Shown here in pieces: positions 1-12,365 of a DNA stretch of 64,000 bases. The position numbers and the translations under genes are program-made. Origin of the DNA: Lagopus muta (lineage: Eukaryota > Chordata > Aves > Galliformes > Phasianidae); assembly GCF_023343835.1 (NCBI RefSeq), contig NC_064434.1, forward strand, positions 12,567,505 to 12,631,504. The letters run 5' to 3'. How positions within the stretch are numbered: position 1 is the stretch's first letter; each line of letters opens with the position of its first letter. The notes beneath the pieces were generated by a model. The model was not told where the DNA came from. It searched no databases and saw nothing but the letters and a program-made list of their open reading frames with translations.

Positions 1-209
1 GAAACTAAATTCTTTGTGTCACTACATTTTTTCTCCAAATTGTTCTTTTCTTGAATGTGAAAAGTGCATATTAACCTGGTTTGGGAGTGGTAAAATTTCA
101 CTTTCTATACTGCATTTTAGGTAACTGTTTTACAGGACCAAAGATCATCTAACAGCTAAATAATGACACCACAGTAACAAGATAAACTAAGAATGGAGTT
201 GTACAGTTC
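1..209 (-). other. 3' untranslated region, partial
   Basis: This is the sequence downstream of the TAA stop at 212-210 on the minus strand. No AATAAA or ATTAAA signal is visible on the minus strand before the window edge, so the polyadenylation site probably lies to the left of base 1. No repeat was recognised here. The assignment rests entirely on the terminal coding exon next to it. Confidence 0.55.
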
Positions 210-380
210 TTAAGCAGAAGGATCAATATTAGCTTCTGAAAGAATATCATGTCTGTGTGCAGCACCCATCATTCTCTCCCTGTAGTTTACAGGGTTATCA
301 ATGAAGCTGTCAGTCACAATGGTGCAGTTTATTTGAAGGAGCTGAAGCTGCATCAATGAACTGTCCACAAATCTGGGAAA
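210..380 (-). CDS. Terminal coding exon (exon 5 of 5 visible) of an unrecognised protein
   Basis: The exon encodes the last 56 residues of the protein and then TAA. A strong acceptor lies just upstream: a pyrimidine-rich tract (TTTTGCTTTCTCCCCCGGCAG) ends at 381, and the frame opens in phase 0 straight after it. The peptide starts FPRFVDSSLMQ, contains an INCT N-glycosylation-type sequon, and ends RHDILSEANIDPSA. The 171 bases are exactly 57 codons including the stop, and base composition is richer in GC than the surroundings. The preceding exon (671-717) ends in phase 0, which fits. I do not recognise the family; no transmembrane segment or known catalytic motif is evident. The exon and its frame are well supported, the function is not. 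Confidence 0.78.
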   Translation of the reverse strand, partial: FPRFVDSSLMQLQLLQINCTIVTDSFIDNPVNYRERMMGAAHRHDILSEANIDPSA

Positions 381-670
381 CTGCCGGGGGAGAAAGCAAA
401 ATGACTTTGAGTCTAAATGCTGTCAGGATAATGTCGGAGACCTTGATCCACACTTTGCCACCCTCCTACTTTTCCTGGAGAAAGTGTGCTTCATTCAGAT
501 TCTTTATATAAAAGTAGGGATAATAAATGTTGCTGAAGACGTGAGTTTTGAACAGATTATGAAGTGTTTCAGTGTTGCAGTGATGGGGAAGTATGAGTGT
601 CAGACAAAGTGTTTGATGGAGTTTTCACTATATTATGAAAAGGAAGGGAAATAAAGCAAACAAAACCCAC
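381..670 (-). other. Short intron between exons 4 and 5
   Basis: This is a 290-bp intron with donor CAG|GTGGGT at the 671 side and the pyrimidine-rich acceptor at 381. No repeat or other gene was seen in it. Confidence 0.55.
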
Positions 671-717
671 CTGTTTCCTTCTTAAAGCCTCATCTCCCCA
701 GATCAAGTCTCTGTAGA
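671..717 (-). CDS. Small internal coding exon (exon 4)
   Basis: This 47-base exon lies between acceptor TTACCTTCAG (ending at 718) and donor AACAG|GTGGGT. Two bases complete a codon split with exon 3 (G|TC, valine), then 15 codons read YRDLIWGDEALRRKQ, ending in phase 0 exactly as exon 5 requires. The acceptor has only a moderate pyrimidine tract, and the exon is too short for its open frame to mean much alone. Support comes mainly from phase agreement with both neighbours. It is the least certain exon of the chain; a skipped or different small exon (for example at 1792-1860) cannot be excluded. Confidence 0.58.
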
Positions 718-3274
718 CTGAAGGTAACTATGCCCAGGTAGGTATAAATTCAGAATTTCCTGTATGTTCTTCTGAGCTTTGTTTCATCTTTAGATATGTC
801 AGTGATAAAAAACATTAAAAATTCACTGAAAGAAAAGGAAACATAAGCTCTATGTAATTTACACCATCCTGGCAAGTAATTTATAGTTGTATTGCATTTT
901 TTCTGACTGTTTTAAACACCCAGCTTCATTTGTGTGTCTGGTGATTAATAAAGAAGGATTTTTGGTTTACCACTGTTATACTATTAATTTCCACTATTTT
1001 ATTCTGTGTCTATATCTAAAGAACAGATAGGTCCTAGTGAGGACATGGATGTTATTTGAAGATTGGAACTAACTAAACTTTAGATGTCGGTAAACTGTAA
1101 AATAAAGGTGTTATAACCATGCTTGAAAAAACTACTTTTCCCTTTCTATTAAGCTGAGGCTGTCTTGGTCTTCACAATCTGTAACTCTGTCGATAATATA
1201 AGTATACTTTTTGTGTCTGTCCTTTTGGTTGTGGAACTTGGTTTTCCAATGGACATCAATGGCTTTTGCTTTATAACACAAAAAGAAATCTCAGCAGCAT
1301 TTGTGGCAGCTTAAGCATATAATTTCTGTTAATGTTAATAGGAATTACATGCCTGATCTACCATGCACAGCCATAAAGAGTTACTTCAGTATACCTTTTT
1401 TTTCATAACTGCATTTGTGGTACTGCTTGTCACAGTGAGTTGATGCGTAATTTTACTCTTTTAATACAAGCAAGTGCCATTGACATTTTTCTACTTAACT
1501 CTTGTCATTATTACAAATAGCTGCACTTATAATTATTACATGAACATATTTATATTCATGTAATTTATATTATTTATACAAGAGGGAATCGGGAATTAAA
1601 GCCAATGTTTTCTTGTGAAGGACACAAAAGAAGCAGCACATTTTCACCTAAACAGATGGGATCAAAAAGTGTAGATTAATGTGTATTTTCAGTAATGTCT
1701 GTCCTTATTCTACCCTGTGGAACCCACTTGTATCTGTTTTCAGCAACATGAAGTGCATTTTGAGAGAACCTGGAAAGTAAACATGCAGTCTTACTGAAGC
1801 CAAATGTCCCTTGCTTAAGGCTATTGGAGATCTATGGATTTTTAGCTTTTCTATGCAGAATGCCACTGAATTCTTTGTTTTGAAAGTCAGTAGGGTGTGA
1901 TTAGTACTTTTTTTTCTATTTACACAATGCACATTCACTACAATTTTACTGGTAAGTCAGCAATTTAAAGATAGCTTGGGCTATTCCCAACAGATATTCC
2001 TTTCTATCTGATGGAGAAATAAAATGATTTTCCATCCAGAGTTCAGTTCTTAAGAAATGAGGGGGCAGTTCAGAATTGACACCACGATATAGTGGCAGTA
2101 CCCTTAAAGACTGAACACTATGTGACCTGAGTCATATTCTCACCATGAGGAGTACTACTCAAGAAGATAATATTGTGCATTATAAGATACTTCCAGAGCT
2201 CTCCATTTTTTTCTGATTTATTCATCCCTATTAAAAATTCATGATAATACATGCTGAGTGATTATTCCTTCAGAAAGAACTAGCATTGACTTTTCAGATG
2301 CAAGTGTAGCCTTCATAAGGGCAATAAACTGTTTTATATTCAGAAGATATATTAATTTACACATATAGTTTAATCTAATTTAGGTAACTAAGCATTAGTT
2401 GTTCAAACTAATTACCTTATGCTCCTAAATATGAGTGTTGACTCATCTTTGGGAATTCCCTATCTATCTCCACTGACCAAAAGAAATTTCTAGGTGCCCA
2501 CGCTGGATAAAATAAATTCTATGCATTTAATTTAAGCTCCAAAGGGTCATAGTCATAGTTCAACTCCCTTATGGCCTAAGACACTGGGGCATAAGGCAAT
2601 TCAGCTGCTGACACTGATTAGATAAATTTGCGTACTCTGACATGACTGTGCTGAGCGTCAATGCATTCTGACTCTTGGGTGGCTTACTAGCCCATGGGCG
2701 TACTCCTACACTTCTAACGTTTACTTTTGCACTATCCTGGTTTGTACTGTAAGTAGAGTCAGTTTTATTGATAAAGCTGCATAATTTGACCCTATCTGGG
2801 CATAAAACTAAGTGTAAAGGCACTTCATTTGACCATTCAAACAGATTTATTTGACTAGTTGGAGACCATTTAAGACTACATTCATTGCGTACATTACAAC
2901 TTTTCTTTACTATATGGATCCAGATGTTTCTTTCAAGAATTTATGTGGATGTGTTCTATACTGATGAAAGCATATTCTTGCACATATCAGGAGAGAGCTT
3001 CTCAGGAGATTAGGGATTTGTTTCTTGTATATACAGCTTGAAAATAATTTTTGCAGCCAAGCATTTCAAATTGATTTGGCTGTTTCACTACTTCTCTGTT
3101 TTTGTGTACTAGCATTTGTCAGCTATGAAAATAATATTTTTTTATTGTTTTGTTTGTTTGTTTTTACTACAGTTCTCTTTCCCCTGGACATAAAATGTAA
3201 CTAAATGCAAGCAAGCAAACAAACAAAAACAGAAAAGGAGGATCATACTAATGAAGATACAATTATTGTCTTAC
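718..3274 (-). other. Intron 3-4 with no recognised element
   Basis: This 2.6-kb AT-rich stretch contains no CR1, mariner or LTR fragment that I recognise. A (TTTG)n tract near 3148-3166 faces a (CAAA)n tract near 3209-3232 and could pair with it as an imperfect hairpin. Exon-like segments near 1792-1860 and 2687-2746 were examined and set aside (see rejected items). Confidence 0.5.
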
Positions 3275-3409
3275 CTGTCCTCACAGTATCATCCATTCCA
3301 GCCAGCTGAACCCTCTTTCGTTTGTGTTGAAAGAACAGTTTGTCTATGCAGAAACAGTCCTGTAGAAAAGCATATATAGATCCTCCATTTATTTTACAGA
3401 TCTGAATTC
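3275..3409 (-). CDS. Internal coding exon (exon 3), unrecognised protein
   Basis: This 135-base exon has acceptor TTTCTTATTTTTAG (ending at 3410) and a near-consensus donor GGACAG|GTAAGA. Only one of the three frames is open through the exon: two bases complete AGA (arginine) with exon 2, 44 codons follow, and one base is left over, so it is a symmetrical phase 1-1 exon. The peptide includes ICKINGGSIYAF, the cysteine pair DCFC, a basic patch HKRKR and AGMDDTVRT. The basic patch could be a localisation or binding site, but that is inference. A second possible acceptor (TTTTCTACAG at 3362) would shorten the exon. No family was recognised. Confidence 0.72.
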
Positions 3410-3444
3410 CTAAAAATAAGAAATCAGTGGAATAGAATTGCGGA

Positions 3445-3477
3445 TTTTATTTCTTTATTTCTTTATTTCTTTATTTG
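3445..3477 (+). repeat. (TTTATTTC)n 8-bp tandem repeat
   Basis: About four copies of an 8-base pyrimidine-rich unit occur in tandem. The repeat lies about 35 bp upstream of exon 3 on the gene strand, where it reads as an A/G-rich tract rather than a pyrimidine tract. Confidence 0.85.
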
Positions 3478-5039
3478 GTATTAATTATTTCATCGCTTCC
3501 CCGTTTTTTTCTTTTACCTAAGGACTTGTGACTTTGTCTCTATACAGCCCTAGCATGCAAATGTCATATCTGTTTTAGCTTCTCAGTCCATTTAAGCCTG
3601 TCCCATCTTCACTGCCCTTCTAGATGTTCAGCATCTCTCCCATCTTACCAACACCTGTTTCTCCTCTGTTCCCAGTGATGTTCTCCAGCTTCAGGTCCCC
3701 CAAAGGACAATTGGCCTCTAACCAATCTCTCTCACCCTTGAATTCAGCTGTTACTGAGTGTTGTTAGCCTGCTGGCTGGGCTTTTCTGTTACACTGTTAC
3801 AGCAAATTGGGAAAGCAGAAAGCATATAAATAGCAGTAATGGCTCAGCAAAAGAAACGTTTGCCTTTTTGAAAAAAAGACACCTCCCTCCTTCATCTTCT
3901 CCACAGTGTAGCTTTTTTTAATTTTCTTTCCTTTACTCAACAGATAATTACATGGCATTATTAGCCATATGGGCTACAATAGCATAATCTGCAGATTTTA
4001 TCCATGGTAGAGTTATGGTAATATTCTTATGTGGGCACTAGGACTCAGCTGCTTACACTCCTTATTTAATTGTTGCAATAGTCTGCTACTCACCTCAGCA
4101 GACTAACACTCTCCAGGATGTTTCCCAGATATAACACAGGCATTTAGCATAGGCTAAGTACACAGTTTGGGTCTAGCCAGATAGAGAGGAGAGAAAGTTT
4201 AACAGAATGGATACAAGCAAACCATGCCTCTTGCTTTGGTGACCAGAGATAATGTCCCAGCACATTTTCTTTCCTATTATAAATGTAGCCAAAATTATTC
4301 ACCTTTCCAGTTCTCTTCTAAAATTAGTCCAGTGATACCTTTGCACTTACATATGTGATGACCATATGATCTATGGATATGTAACTGTATGGTTCTACTA
4401 ATGTCAGGAGAGCTCCACTAGTGCCAGTAGTTGCGTATTATAGGACTATACAAATACCTGTTGAACATGCAGTGCATTCTTGGATCCTGTGTTCATGTGA
4501 CTATGAAAGAATCTCAAGTTTCATAAAAAAAAAAATAAAATAAATAGATTGCCAGAAAAACTTGAAAATATGTCTTCTGAGGCTGTAGCTTTAGAAATTC
4601 AAATTATGAATAAGAACATAACTTTTCTAATAAGAGCAAAAAGTCTTTCCTATGTGTAATTTTTTTCATTACTTTTAAACATCTGGTCAATTTTTGTACA
4701 ATCAAAACTTGTTAGACTTATCAAATGTATTTTGTCTTGCCATTTAAACAGATGTCCAAAGCACTGCTGACTCAACTGGCATATATGTGTGCATGTTCTT
4801 CTGCAGTCAAGACTGGATTGTTATTGCTCTTACAAAGCTGCTGCCCAGAACAGTAATTTGAACCACCTGTTCAATCATGTTAATTCTGCAACCATTTGTT
4901 CATCTTAATAATCTCCTGTTACGCACTGTTCTGGTCAACAGTTTTGGAATATAACACTTTATTTGTGCACTATGTTTGATATTTAATCCATTCCACTTCT
5001 GCAATTTTTTTTTTACTTTTTTTTCTGTCAAATGACTTT

Positions 5040-5058
5040 CCCCCCCCCCCCCCCCCCC
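5040..5058 (+). repeat. Poly-C run (19 C)
   Basis: Nineteen consecutive C follow a T-rich stretch (5006-5025). On the gene strand this is a G19 run, able to form G-quadruplex structures and prone to length change or sequencing error. Confidence 0.9.
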
Positions 5059-5091
5059 AGTGCCAGCAATTAGTATTTCCAAGCTTAGTTT

Positions 5092-5120
5092 TTTATTTTG
5101 TTTTGTTTTGTTTATTTGTT
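5092..5120 (+). repeat. (TTTTG)n-like tract
   Basis: This is a T/G-rich imperfect pentanucleotide tract with three clear TTTTG units. It is low-complexity sequence with no coding potential. Confidence 0.7.
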
Positions 5121-6027
5121 TGGCTTCTTTTTAGAATGGTTTCAGGCTTGGGCAATGTGTATGTCTGTACAGTGCCAGTTTCTTTTTCCCCTCCCTTTCC
5201 TCCATGATCACACAGTTTAGCAGATTCTCAGGATGCTGTCTGATGTAAAACAACGAGGTCTTTCCAGCTTGAAGCACAGATGAGGTCAAAAGATACTTTC
5301 TTCATTCAAGATCCAGTTCCCACCTCTGATGGATGATACCAGCAGATCTTGTGCCTTCACTAGCATCAAAGTCATGCATCAAACATCCTCACTTGACAAA
5401 AGATAGAAACAATTATGATGGATTGCAAGCAGTATTTAGTATTTGGTAAAGTGATTTTTGTTTGGACTTCATGTGATAGAAAAATCCATAGTCTGAAGAG
5501 TTTTCAGAGGAGATTCTTATTGGTTCTGTTAGTTCTGTTCTTCGACTATCTGATTGCTTTCTGTTTCCACATTTGGTTGCTCAACTATGTGTTGCAAGAA
5601 TGTGGAGAATTTTGTTTTTATTATTATTATTTTTTAGGCTGTATCTGTTTCCTTACTGTTGAGGTCCAGATGTATGAAGCAGGATAATTGTCAGTGTCAA
5701 GCATCTTAAAATCAGATATATTTCAATGCCAATGTTTACTGGAAAGGAGAAGATAGTTATCTGCTCCCACTGTAATAGCTACAAAATATTTAAATCCAGG
5801 CATCGTGTTCTTGCTGGCATTCATAGTTCACCTGTAATGGTTTTTGAACGTGAAGAATAATTGAATGCTAGTCTTCACACAGAAAACATGTTTTGGGGAT
5901 TATATGACACAGAAATCCTATGAACCTCTTTTGGGTGAGATCTCCTGTTGTCTTTACAATTTATCTGATACAGGCTCTGTTGATAAAAACAAGAAATCAG
6001 CTGTAAGTGGAATGCACATACTACATA

Positions 6028-6918
6028 CGTAGCTCTGTAATGTAAGTAATACCTCCTGTTTATTTCCATTGAAACTATAACAAAGAGCAAAATAACACTA
6101 CTTGATAGAGCAAAATCTCATTGTTTTTCAACATAGGCACCACTGCTAGCTATGTATTTTCACCTGTCATAAACAAGAGGAGGCACGGGGAGACATATTT
6201 CTCTATAACTACCTGAAGGGAGGTTGTAGTGAGCTGGGTGTAGGCCTCTTCTCTCATATAAATTGTGATAAGACTAGAGGGAATGGCCTCGAGTTGCTCC
6301 AGGGGAGATTAAGGCTGAATATTAGGAAATACTACATTCCTGGAAGAATGATCAGATGCTGGAATGGGCTGCACAGGGAGGTGGTGGGGTCATGGACCCT
6401 GTACATGTTCAAGGAACATTTAGACATTGTTCTGAGGGACATGGTTTAGTGAGAGCTGTTGGGGATAGGAGGATGGTTGGGTGAGATGATCTTATAGGTC
6501 TTTTCCAAGCTTGGTGATTCTATGATTCTAAGAACCTGCATACCACTCATAAAAATCTGTATCAGTGAAGGTGCCCCACTACTTTTTCAACTGCTGAGAC
6601 ATATCACCCTCCCTCTCACTGTGACCACATCCACTGTTTGCTCTCCATAAACTTTCAGCAAGTGTCAATGTCAATAGGTGCCATTTTTTCTACATGGAGG
6701 AATTTAATCACATACCTTTGCTTCATCTGCCCTTCCATGTCAAGACACCATTTATTTTCAGACTGCCCCCCTTATTGCTATCTGCTGTATCACAGCAAAA
6801 TGTAATGGAATATTGGTGGAAACATTCAGTCTCTACTGGCATACCAGTAACATCTGCATCTGGCATCTTGGTCAACATAATAAAATAAGAGGCATTACTT
6901 TCAGAACAGCCCTCCTTT
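6028..6918. mobile_element. Galluhop-like mariner, internally deleted and split by a CR1
   Basis: The left part begins after a TA at 6026-6027 and contains the typical end AAGTAATACCTCCTGTTTATTTCC. The right part ends with its inverted counterpart near 6880-6918 (AATAAGAGGCATTACTTTC, then AGCCCTCC) next to a TTTA. The left part ends near 6176 and resumes at 6530, because a CR1 lies in between. Without the CR1 the element is roughly 540 bp, much shorter than an autonomous mariner of about 1.2-1.3 kb, so it is a deletion derivative. The left end resembles 56451 onward. Open frames in the right part (for example 6694-6888) are by-products, not genes. Confidence 0.8.
6176..6529 (+). mobile_element. 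CR1 LINE 3' fragment inserted in the mariner
   Basis: This is the C-terminal part of CR1 ORF2 plus its 3'UTR, ending in TGATTCTATGATTCTA octamer repeats. The landmarks ATAACTACCTGAAGGGAGGTTG, GGAATGGGCTGCACAGGGAGG and TTCAAGGAACATTTAGAC are typical of avian CR1. It is 5'-truncated and broken by several changes. It closely resembles the copy at 52620-52945, so both probably belong to one subfamily. Confidence 0.9.
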
Positions 6919-8822
6919 ATTTGCCTGCTTAAGCCACTCACTGGCTGGTAGCAATCTTGGTTTATGATAATGATTAATGTGAGGACCAAAAGGAAAGGTA
7001 TTATCTTTATGTTAATGGGTCCATCAAAATTGGCAACTGATTCTATGAGGAAGACAACTATATTACTCCACTCTGGTCCCCAAATGTATAAAAACAAGAT
7101 TTTTACCTCCTAGTACTCAAGCCTGAATTCCAAGTTGGGGAGAGTTTTTTGGTGTGTGGAAGTGAACAAGACCAGTGAAACAGCAAGATTTTGAGGGTCA
7201 AGTCTTGAGGAACTATATGTGTGTCAGCATCACTGGTTATCCATGAGCTCTTATCCATAGTTACTCTTCAAAAGAGTAGAAGTAGGGAAATGTGAGCCAG
7301 TTCACAGCATTTACTCCAGGGGAAAGTGTCATGAGTAATATCCTGAAAGAAACAAAGAAAAGCTATTGGAAATGCTATGCACATTTCATTCATGTTATAA
7401 TATGAAATTCATGCAGTAATATAAAATTTATGCAATAATATATTGGGTAAAAATTCAGGGGCATAAAGGAAAACTGTTATGGCAATGGATACATTAACAA
7501 CATCTGGAATAGTTCTCGAATGTATGATGCAGATCGCTGTTATCTATTTTGACCATCATTACTAACATGAACAGTATTTCTATCTAAGTAGTTTTACTGA
7601 AATCAGTGGGATTTTTGTTAAATATAAGATGCTGCTTGGCATAAGGTTGCTTCATGATCTGAAACTGATACATAGAAAACTTGAGTTTACACTAATATGA
7701 AAATCCTTTGTTTGATGAGATGAAACTGAACAAGAGTACATAATTGCTGAGTGGTATATTATTGAAATTCTATGGTGATTTTTCTGACGTTTCTGTTTTG
7801 TCTGTTTTTTATTCAATTATGAATTTGTTCTTCATTTCTGGACAGAGTAATTGATTTTAATTTTGTGTTAATATAAACAAATTCCTTTTGAGTCTATTCT
7901 GCTCAATAGAGTTGTAAAATAATCAATATTAACAAACACAGGGAAATAGACAAATCCCAGACTAATTAAAATAATAATAATAATTAAAAAAAAAAAAGTT
8001 AACCATCTGGTATAAGGATATTTAAATTTTGGCTTAAGCAATAACATAACTAAAGCTCACAGCCTAGGCACAGCAAGGGCCCAGTCATGTTTGTTAACGT
8101 GCTCCTCATATTTTGCATAGAGTTTTGAAGTAACAATTTTAATTTTGATTTTTTTTTTAATGCTTTAATGGATTTGAGTACAATTACTTTAATGTAGTTA
8201 TTTGTCCATACTATATGTAGGTAAGAACTTCCTTTATTTTTTCCCCCCTCTCTGTTTTGGAAAAGGAGTGCAGTGAAGTGATTTGACAATTATTCAGTTT
8301 GCATTGTTTCAATTTAATCTTCCTTATGGTAGAAGGATATGGGTTTTACCATCTGATATGCAAGAGTAGGACCATATAATAGTCATACTGTTTATCTAAT
8401 TAATCAGTAGAAATATATGTGATGAACAGAATTGTTTAATTTACTTATAAGTTTTCTGTAACACAATAGGTAAATTCCAATAAGCCCACTGATTAGTAGG
8501 ATTTTTCACCAAAGATCCAAATGATAACACATTTGAGATAAACCAGAATTTCATGTTTACATAACGTTATCTTTCTGGTTTACCTTTGAAATTACAACAC
8601 TTTCTCGGATACTTTTTTCTCACTGTTTTGCCATATAGCTGCTAAATAAAATTATTTTACTCCTACCAAAATTTAAATTCCCAAAGACTTGAAAAAAGGT
8701 TGAGATTTTACTCTTTGAAGTTTGAAGATTAATTTCATATTCACAGTACTAATTTATTTAGATTTTTTATTAAAGTGCAAGAAAAGATTGAAATCCAAGA
8801 TAACATTTTCTAGCTAAATCAG

Positions 8823-8840
8823 CTATATATATATATATAT
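8823..8840 (+). repeat. (TA)n microsatellite
   Basis: This is an uninterrupted TA run of about nine units within intron 2-3. Confidence 0.85.
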
Positions 8841-9885
8841 TTTCCACTGTGTTAGAAAAGTTGTTAAAACAGTTTTACATAAACTTGCCCTCCAAATCAA
8901 AGTAGTTTTCCACTTCTGACCAGAAATGAATCAATATGGCTAAATAGACACACAAAAGGAGAAGACAATGATTAGCATCCTTTTAAGAACAAATGCAAGC
9001 ACAGTACCTTCTACCACAATTAGGATATATTAAGAAAGGGCTTTCTCATTAATTTTAAAAGGTTGGTGTTTTCAAGATTATATGTTACAGTTATGTTAGA
9101 AGTTAACTGTATTTGGATATTTTTTCCTTGGACGTACACAGATACCTGCTTGCTGCCCCTGCTCCTCCCAATTATCCACACGCTTGTGTACACAGAAATA
9201 AATGAAGGATATCAGTTTCTAATGCACAAACCAATTATAAATGACGGGCAGGAGAAAAAAAATGTTTAAATTGTTTAAATGATTTTTTTTGTCCTATGAG
9301 TCACATGGTAATAAGGACCATTCTAAGAACAGCTAGAGAAATAACATTGCTATGAGGCACTGTATGCATACAAATTATTTCCATTTAAGTAGAATCATAA
9401 GAGTCATAGCTCTTCGTCCCCCTCTCTATAAATATAAATTGTACCAGATCCAATGTTAAGTAACTGACTGATTCTTATACAGGAAAAAGTATTGAATATT
9501 TGCATGCATTTGAGGCGTATGTATGATAGGTAGAGAACGTCAGGTACCTAGCAGGCAGTATATCTCACATCTCTAGCGTAGGCATCTCTGAGGATAGCTC
9601 CTCAAATGTTAATTAACACAGATCAGAGGATATCTAAGCTATTATCTAAACTGAGTGTAGAGAATCGACCTCTGGAGCTGTTTCAAATCCATCACGATGT
9701 CAATAATCTTCTACGTTCCCTTTCTGCAAAGAAAAGAAAGACAACATACATGATTATTTAGACAGGAAATTAATTTTTTAGGTGTGTACAATGCAACAGC
9801 TCAACTCATTCATCCTATTTGTCTCAGTAGGTTTTTTTCAAAATATCCTGAGTTTACACATGTATATGACAGTCTACTATTAAAT

Positions 9886-9996
9886 GTGGAGGTTGGTGGC
9901 CCTGCATGTAGCAGGGGGGTGGGAGACTCATGATGCTTGAGATCCCTTCCATCCCTGGCCATTATGTGATTCTGTGATTCTCTGATTCTATGATGT
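9886..9996 (+). mobile_element. CR1 3' end
   Basis: This short 5'-truncated CR1 tail has the block GGAGGTTGGTGGCCCTGCATG, the run CAGGGGGGTGGGAG, GATCCCTTCCATCCCTGGCC, and octamer repeats (TGATTCTGTGATTCTCTGATTCTATGATG). Confidence 0.9.
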
Positions 9997-12285
9997 GTCT
10001 GGTAGGGAGAAATTTGTGCATGAACACAACAGTTTTCAAAGCAGTACTGCCCTAGTTCTCTACAGCAATCCAGAAACTGTGATTACATTAAGCACCTAAT
10101 AATGCATCTTTTCAACATGCATTCATTTCCCTTATGCAACATGCTTAATTTCCCTGGAATATTGCAGTCTTTAAACTTAAAGTCTAATGTTACAAATAGA
10201 TCCCTTGGACAATCAAGGATAATTATGCTTTCTTGAATAGTTCTGGAAGTCACATTTTCTACTCTGCTGTGCTAGAGCTTGAGAAAATGGCAATAGTTAC
10301 AGTACAAAATGGGTCAGATACAGCCTGGTTGCAACACTGTTGACATCACTGCCACTATTTTTTTTTCTTTTTTTTTTTGTTACAAAGGAATATTACTGTT
10401 CAGGCAGGGATAGCTTGGAAAGAGTCTGGAACGATGTGGGTGGTAACATCCATAAATAATTAATGATAATTGTGCAACAGTCTGGTCACTTAGGAAAGTT
10501 TCATGGATACACAGATTTGCTTTTATATTATCCTGGGCACCTCAGCTCAGTAACGTTTGTGCCTAAGAGAAGAATTTAAGCAATCAATATCTGTTTGTCT
10601 TATCACAGAATGGTTTCAGAGCATCTCCTTTGAAATGGAAAGAAGTAGACCCAGGGAAATATATCCAACCCATCTTTGAATAGTTACTTTTTGCACCTAG
10701 CACAGCTGGAAATAACATATGCTTTCCAGACAGCAATAAAGAGCTACGTTTGAATGAAATAGCTTTGCTCTTTGCAGCAGAGAAACAGATTTTCCAGGCT
10801 AAGGAGAGCTCCATGTTGCCAAGGCCATACTGCTTCCAGTAGCTGATGTGGAACCTTTGAAGCAAGCTCTATTCTCATAGGTAAGAAGTGGTAAGCCAAA
10901 TAAGGCTGCTTTGCTGGATCACTTGATTACAAGGGGGATTTCTGCTAGAACTGATCTGTGGCCAAGTGACATTTGCTAACTAAAAATGTATGGATCAGAA
11001 GTATTTCCTTCTGTTGCCAAACAGTGCCTTTAGTCACAAGTGCTCTGATCTACTGGGGAAACATAAAACCCTTTGGCTGTGTCACCATAACAGCTTAGCT
11101 TGTGCTCTCAGACTGCAGAATGTGACTCATACTTCTCTGTGTCCATACATAAAGGTCTCCTCAGGCCTGTGTCTTGTGCTTGATACGAAGTCTTCTGGGA
11201 AAACTGGGGTAGTATTCACATCAGACTTCTGGCATTCCACCTAACATGGAGTTTATCATGGAGACCAGTCCAAAACAGAAGAATTTCTCAATTTGGCTTT
11301 GTTTACATGGAAGGCTGTCACATGGACAATACCATTAAATTTCATCTTAAAGACAGCAAATCAAACTGCTTGAAAATAACCTTATCACATACTCTTTTTT
11401 TTCTGTTCCAGAAACAACCCAGTAGTGAATGAAAGCAGCATAATTTCACCCCATTAGAATCACAATTTTTTTTTATAATCTCACATGGTAAGTTTTTAAT
11501 GGCTTGTTACTTTAAAATACTTTATATACACTTGTGAGTTTGATCTCTTTTCTGTTCTAATGGTGATCAGGAAGAGCTGACAGTGATCTAACACAGAGTT
11601 AGAAAGAGAAGAAATGAATTGTTAACTGTACAGTACCCATTCCTATCTGCTGAGCTAAGTATCCTAAAAGGTATAAGATTTTGTGATGCTTGAATAAGAA
11701 CCCTATCAGCTGCTTAATGTGAAATGTCACTCCTTAAAGACATAGGTAGGGCAATCAGCACCTGTCACTCCTTGAAACTTGAAGCTACTAAAAAAAACTA
11801 CTAAACCTATATATCTCATTTAAAAGGCCAGGCTTTAGCTTTAAAAATGTCTGAAAGAACTGGCTGATCTGACCATTCATAATTATCTCATAATTATAAA
11901 ATATGATATTATATTTCATAATTAGTTCACGATTATTTCCCCTAGTGGCTTTCTTGCCAAAACTGGGGAGAGATAGAAGAAAAAAGAGAAAAGAAAGGAG
12001 ATTTGTGTTTCTTCTAGGAAAAAGAATAATAAAATAGACAAGAAACCATATACAAAACTATATAAACTTTATAAAGCTATTAATGAAAAGTGCTAATGAT
12101 ATATACAGATCTACCAAAGTATCAAAAAATTTCCCTGAGAAGACTGTGCGTGCTAGAAGGTTCCCCGTTCAGATTGTCTGATATAACTTTCAACATGTGC
12201 TACCTGAAAATATAAAATAGAGCTTCTTTGTACAAGACTAGGATGACTAGATATCCTGCCTTTTCACTAAGCATCATATTGGTGA

Positions 12286-12365
12286 TCCTGCCCACAGCAG
12301 GGGAATTGAAACTAGATAATCTTTGAAGTCCTTCTCAACCCAGGTTATACAATTCTGTGATTCAG
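12286..12365 (+). mobile_element. CR1 3' end, about 80 bp
   Basis: TGATCCTGCCCACAGCAGGGG, a diverged TTTGAAGTCCTTCTCAACCC and a final ATTCTGTGATTC match the last bases of CR1. It is severely 5'-truncated. Confidence 0.85.

Noticed and set aside
1792..1860. Alternative small exon (phase 1-0) that could replace exon 4
   Set aside because: The donor TTCA|GTAAGA is good but the acceptor context is poor. 671-717 fits as well and lies closer to the terminal exon.
2687..2746. Minus-strand segment with acceptor TCTACTTACAG and donor GCTA|GTAAGC
   Set aside because: Its entry phase is 2, incompatible with the phase 1 exit of exon 3.
3620..3766. Minus-strand open segment ending at donor GTGTTG|GTAAGA, phase 1-1, between exons 2 and 3
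   Set aside because: The donor is good and the phase would fit, but the acceptor has no real pyrimidine tract and two frames are open because the region is GC-rich. It might be a cassette exon but is not supported.
4098..4186. Segment with excellent acceptor and GTGAGT donor on the minus strand
   Set aside because: All frames contain stops; the best one stops one codon before the donor, so it is not a coding exon of this gene.
6694..7097. Open frames of 64 and 124 codons on both strands
   Set aside because: They overlap the right half of the mariner relic and have no independent support.
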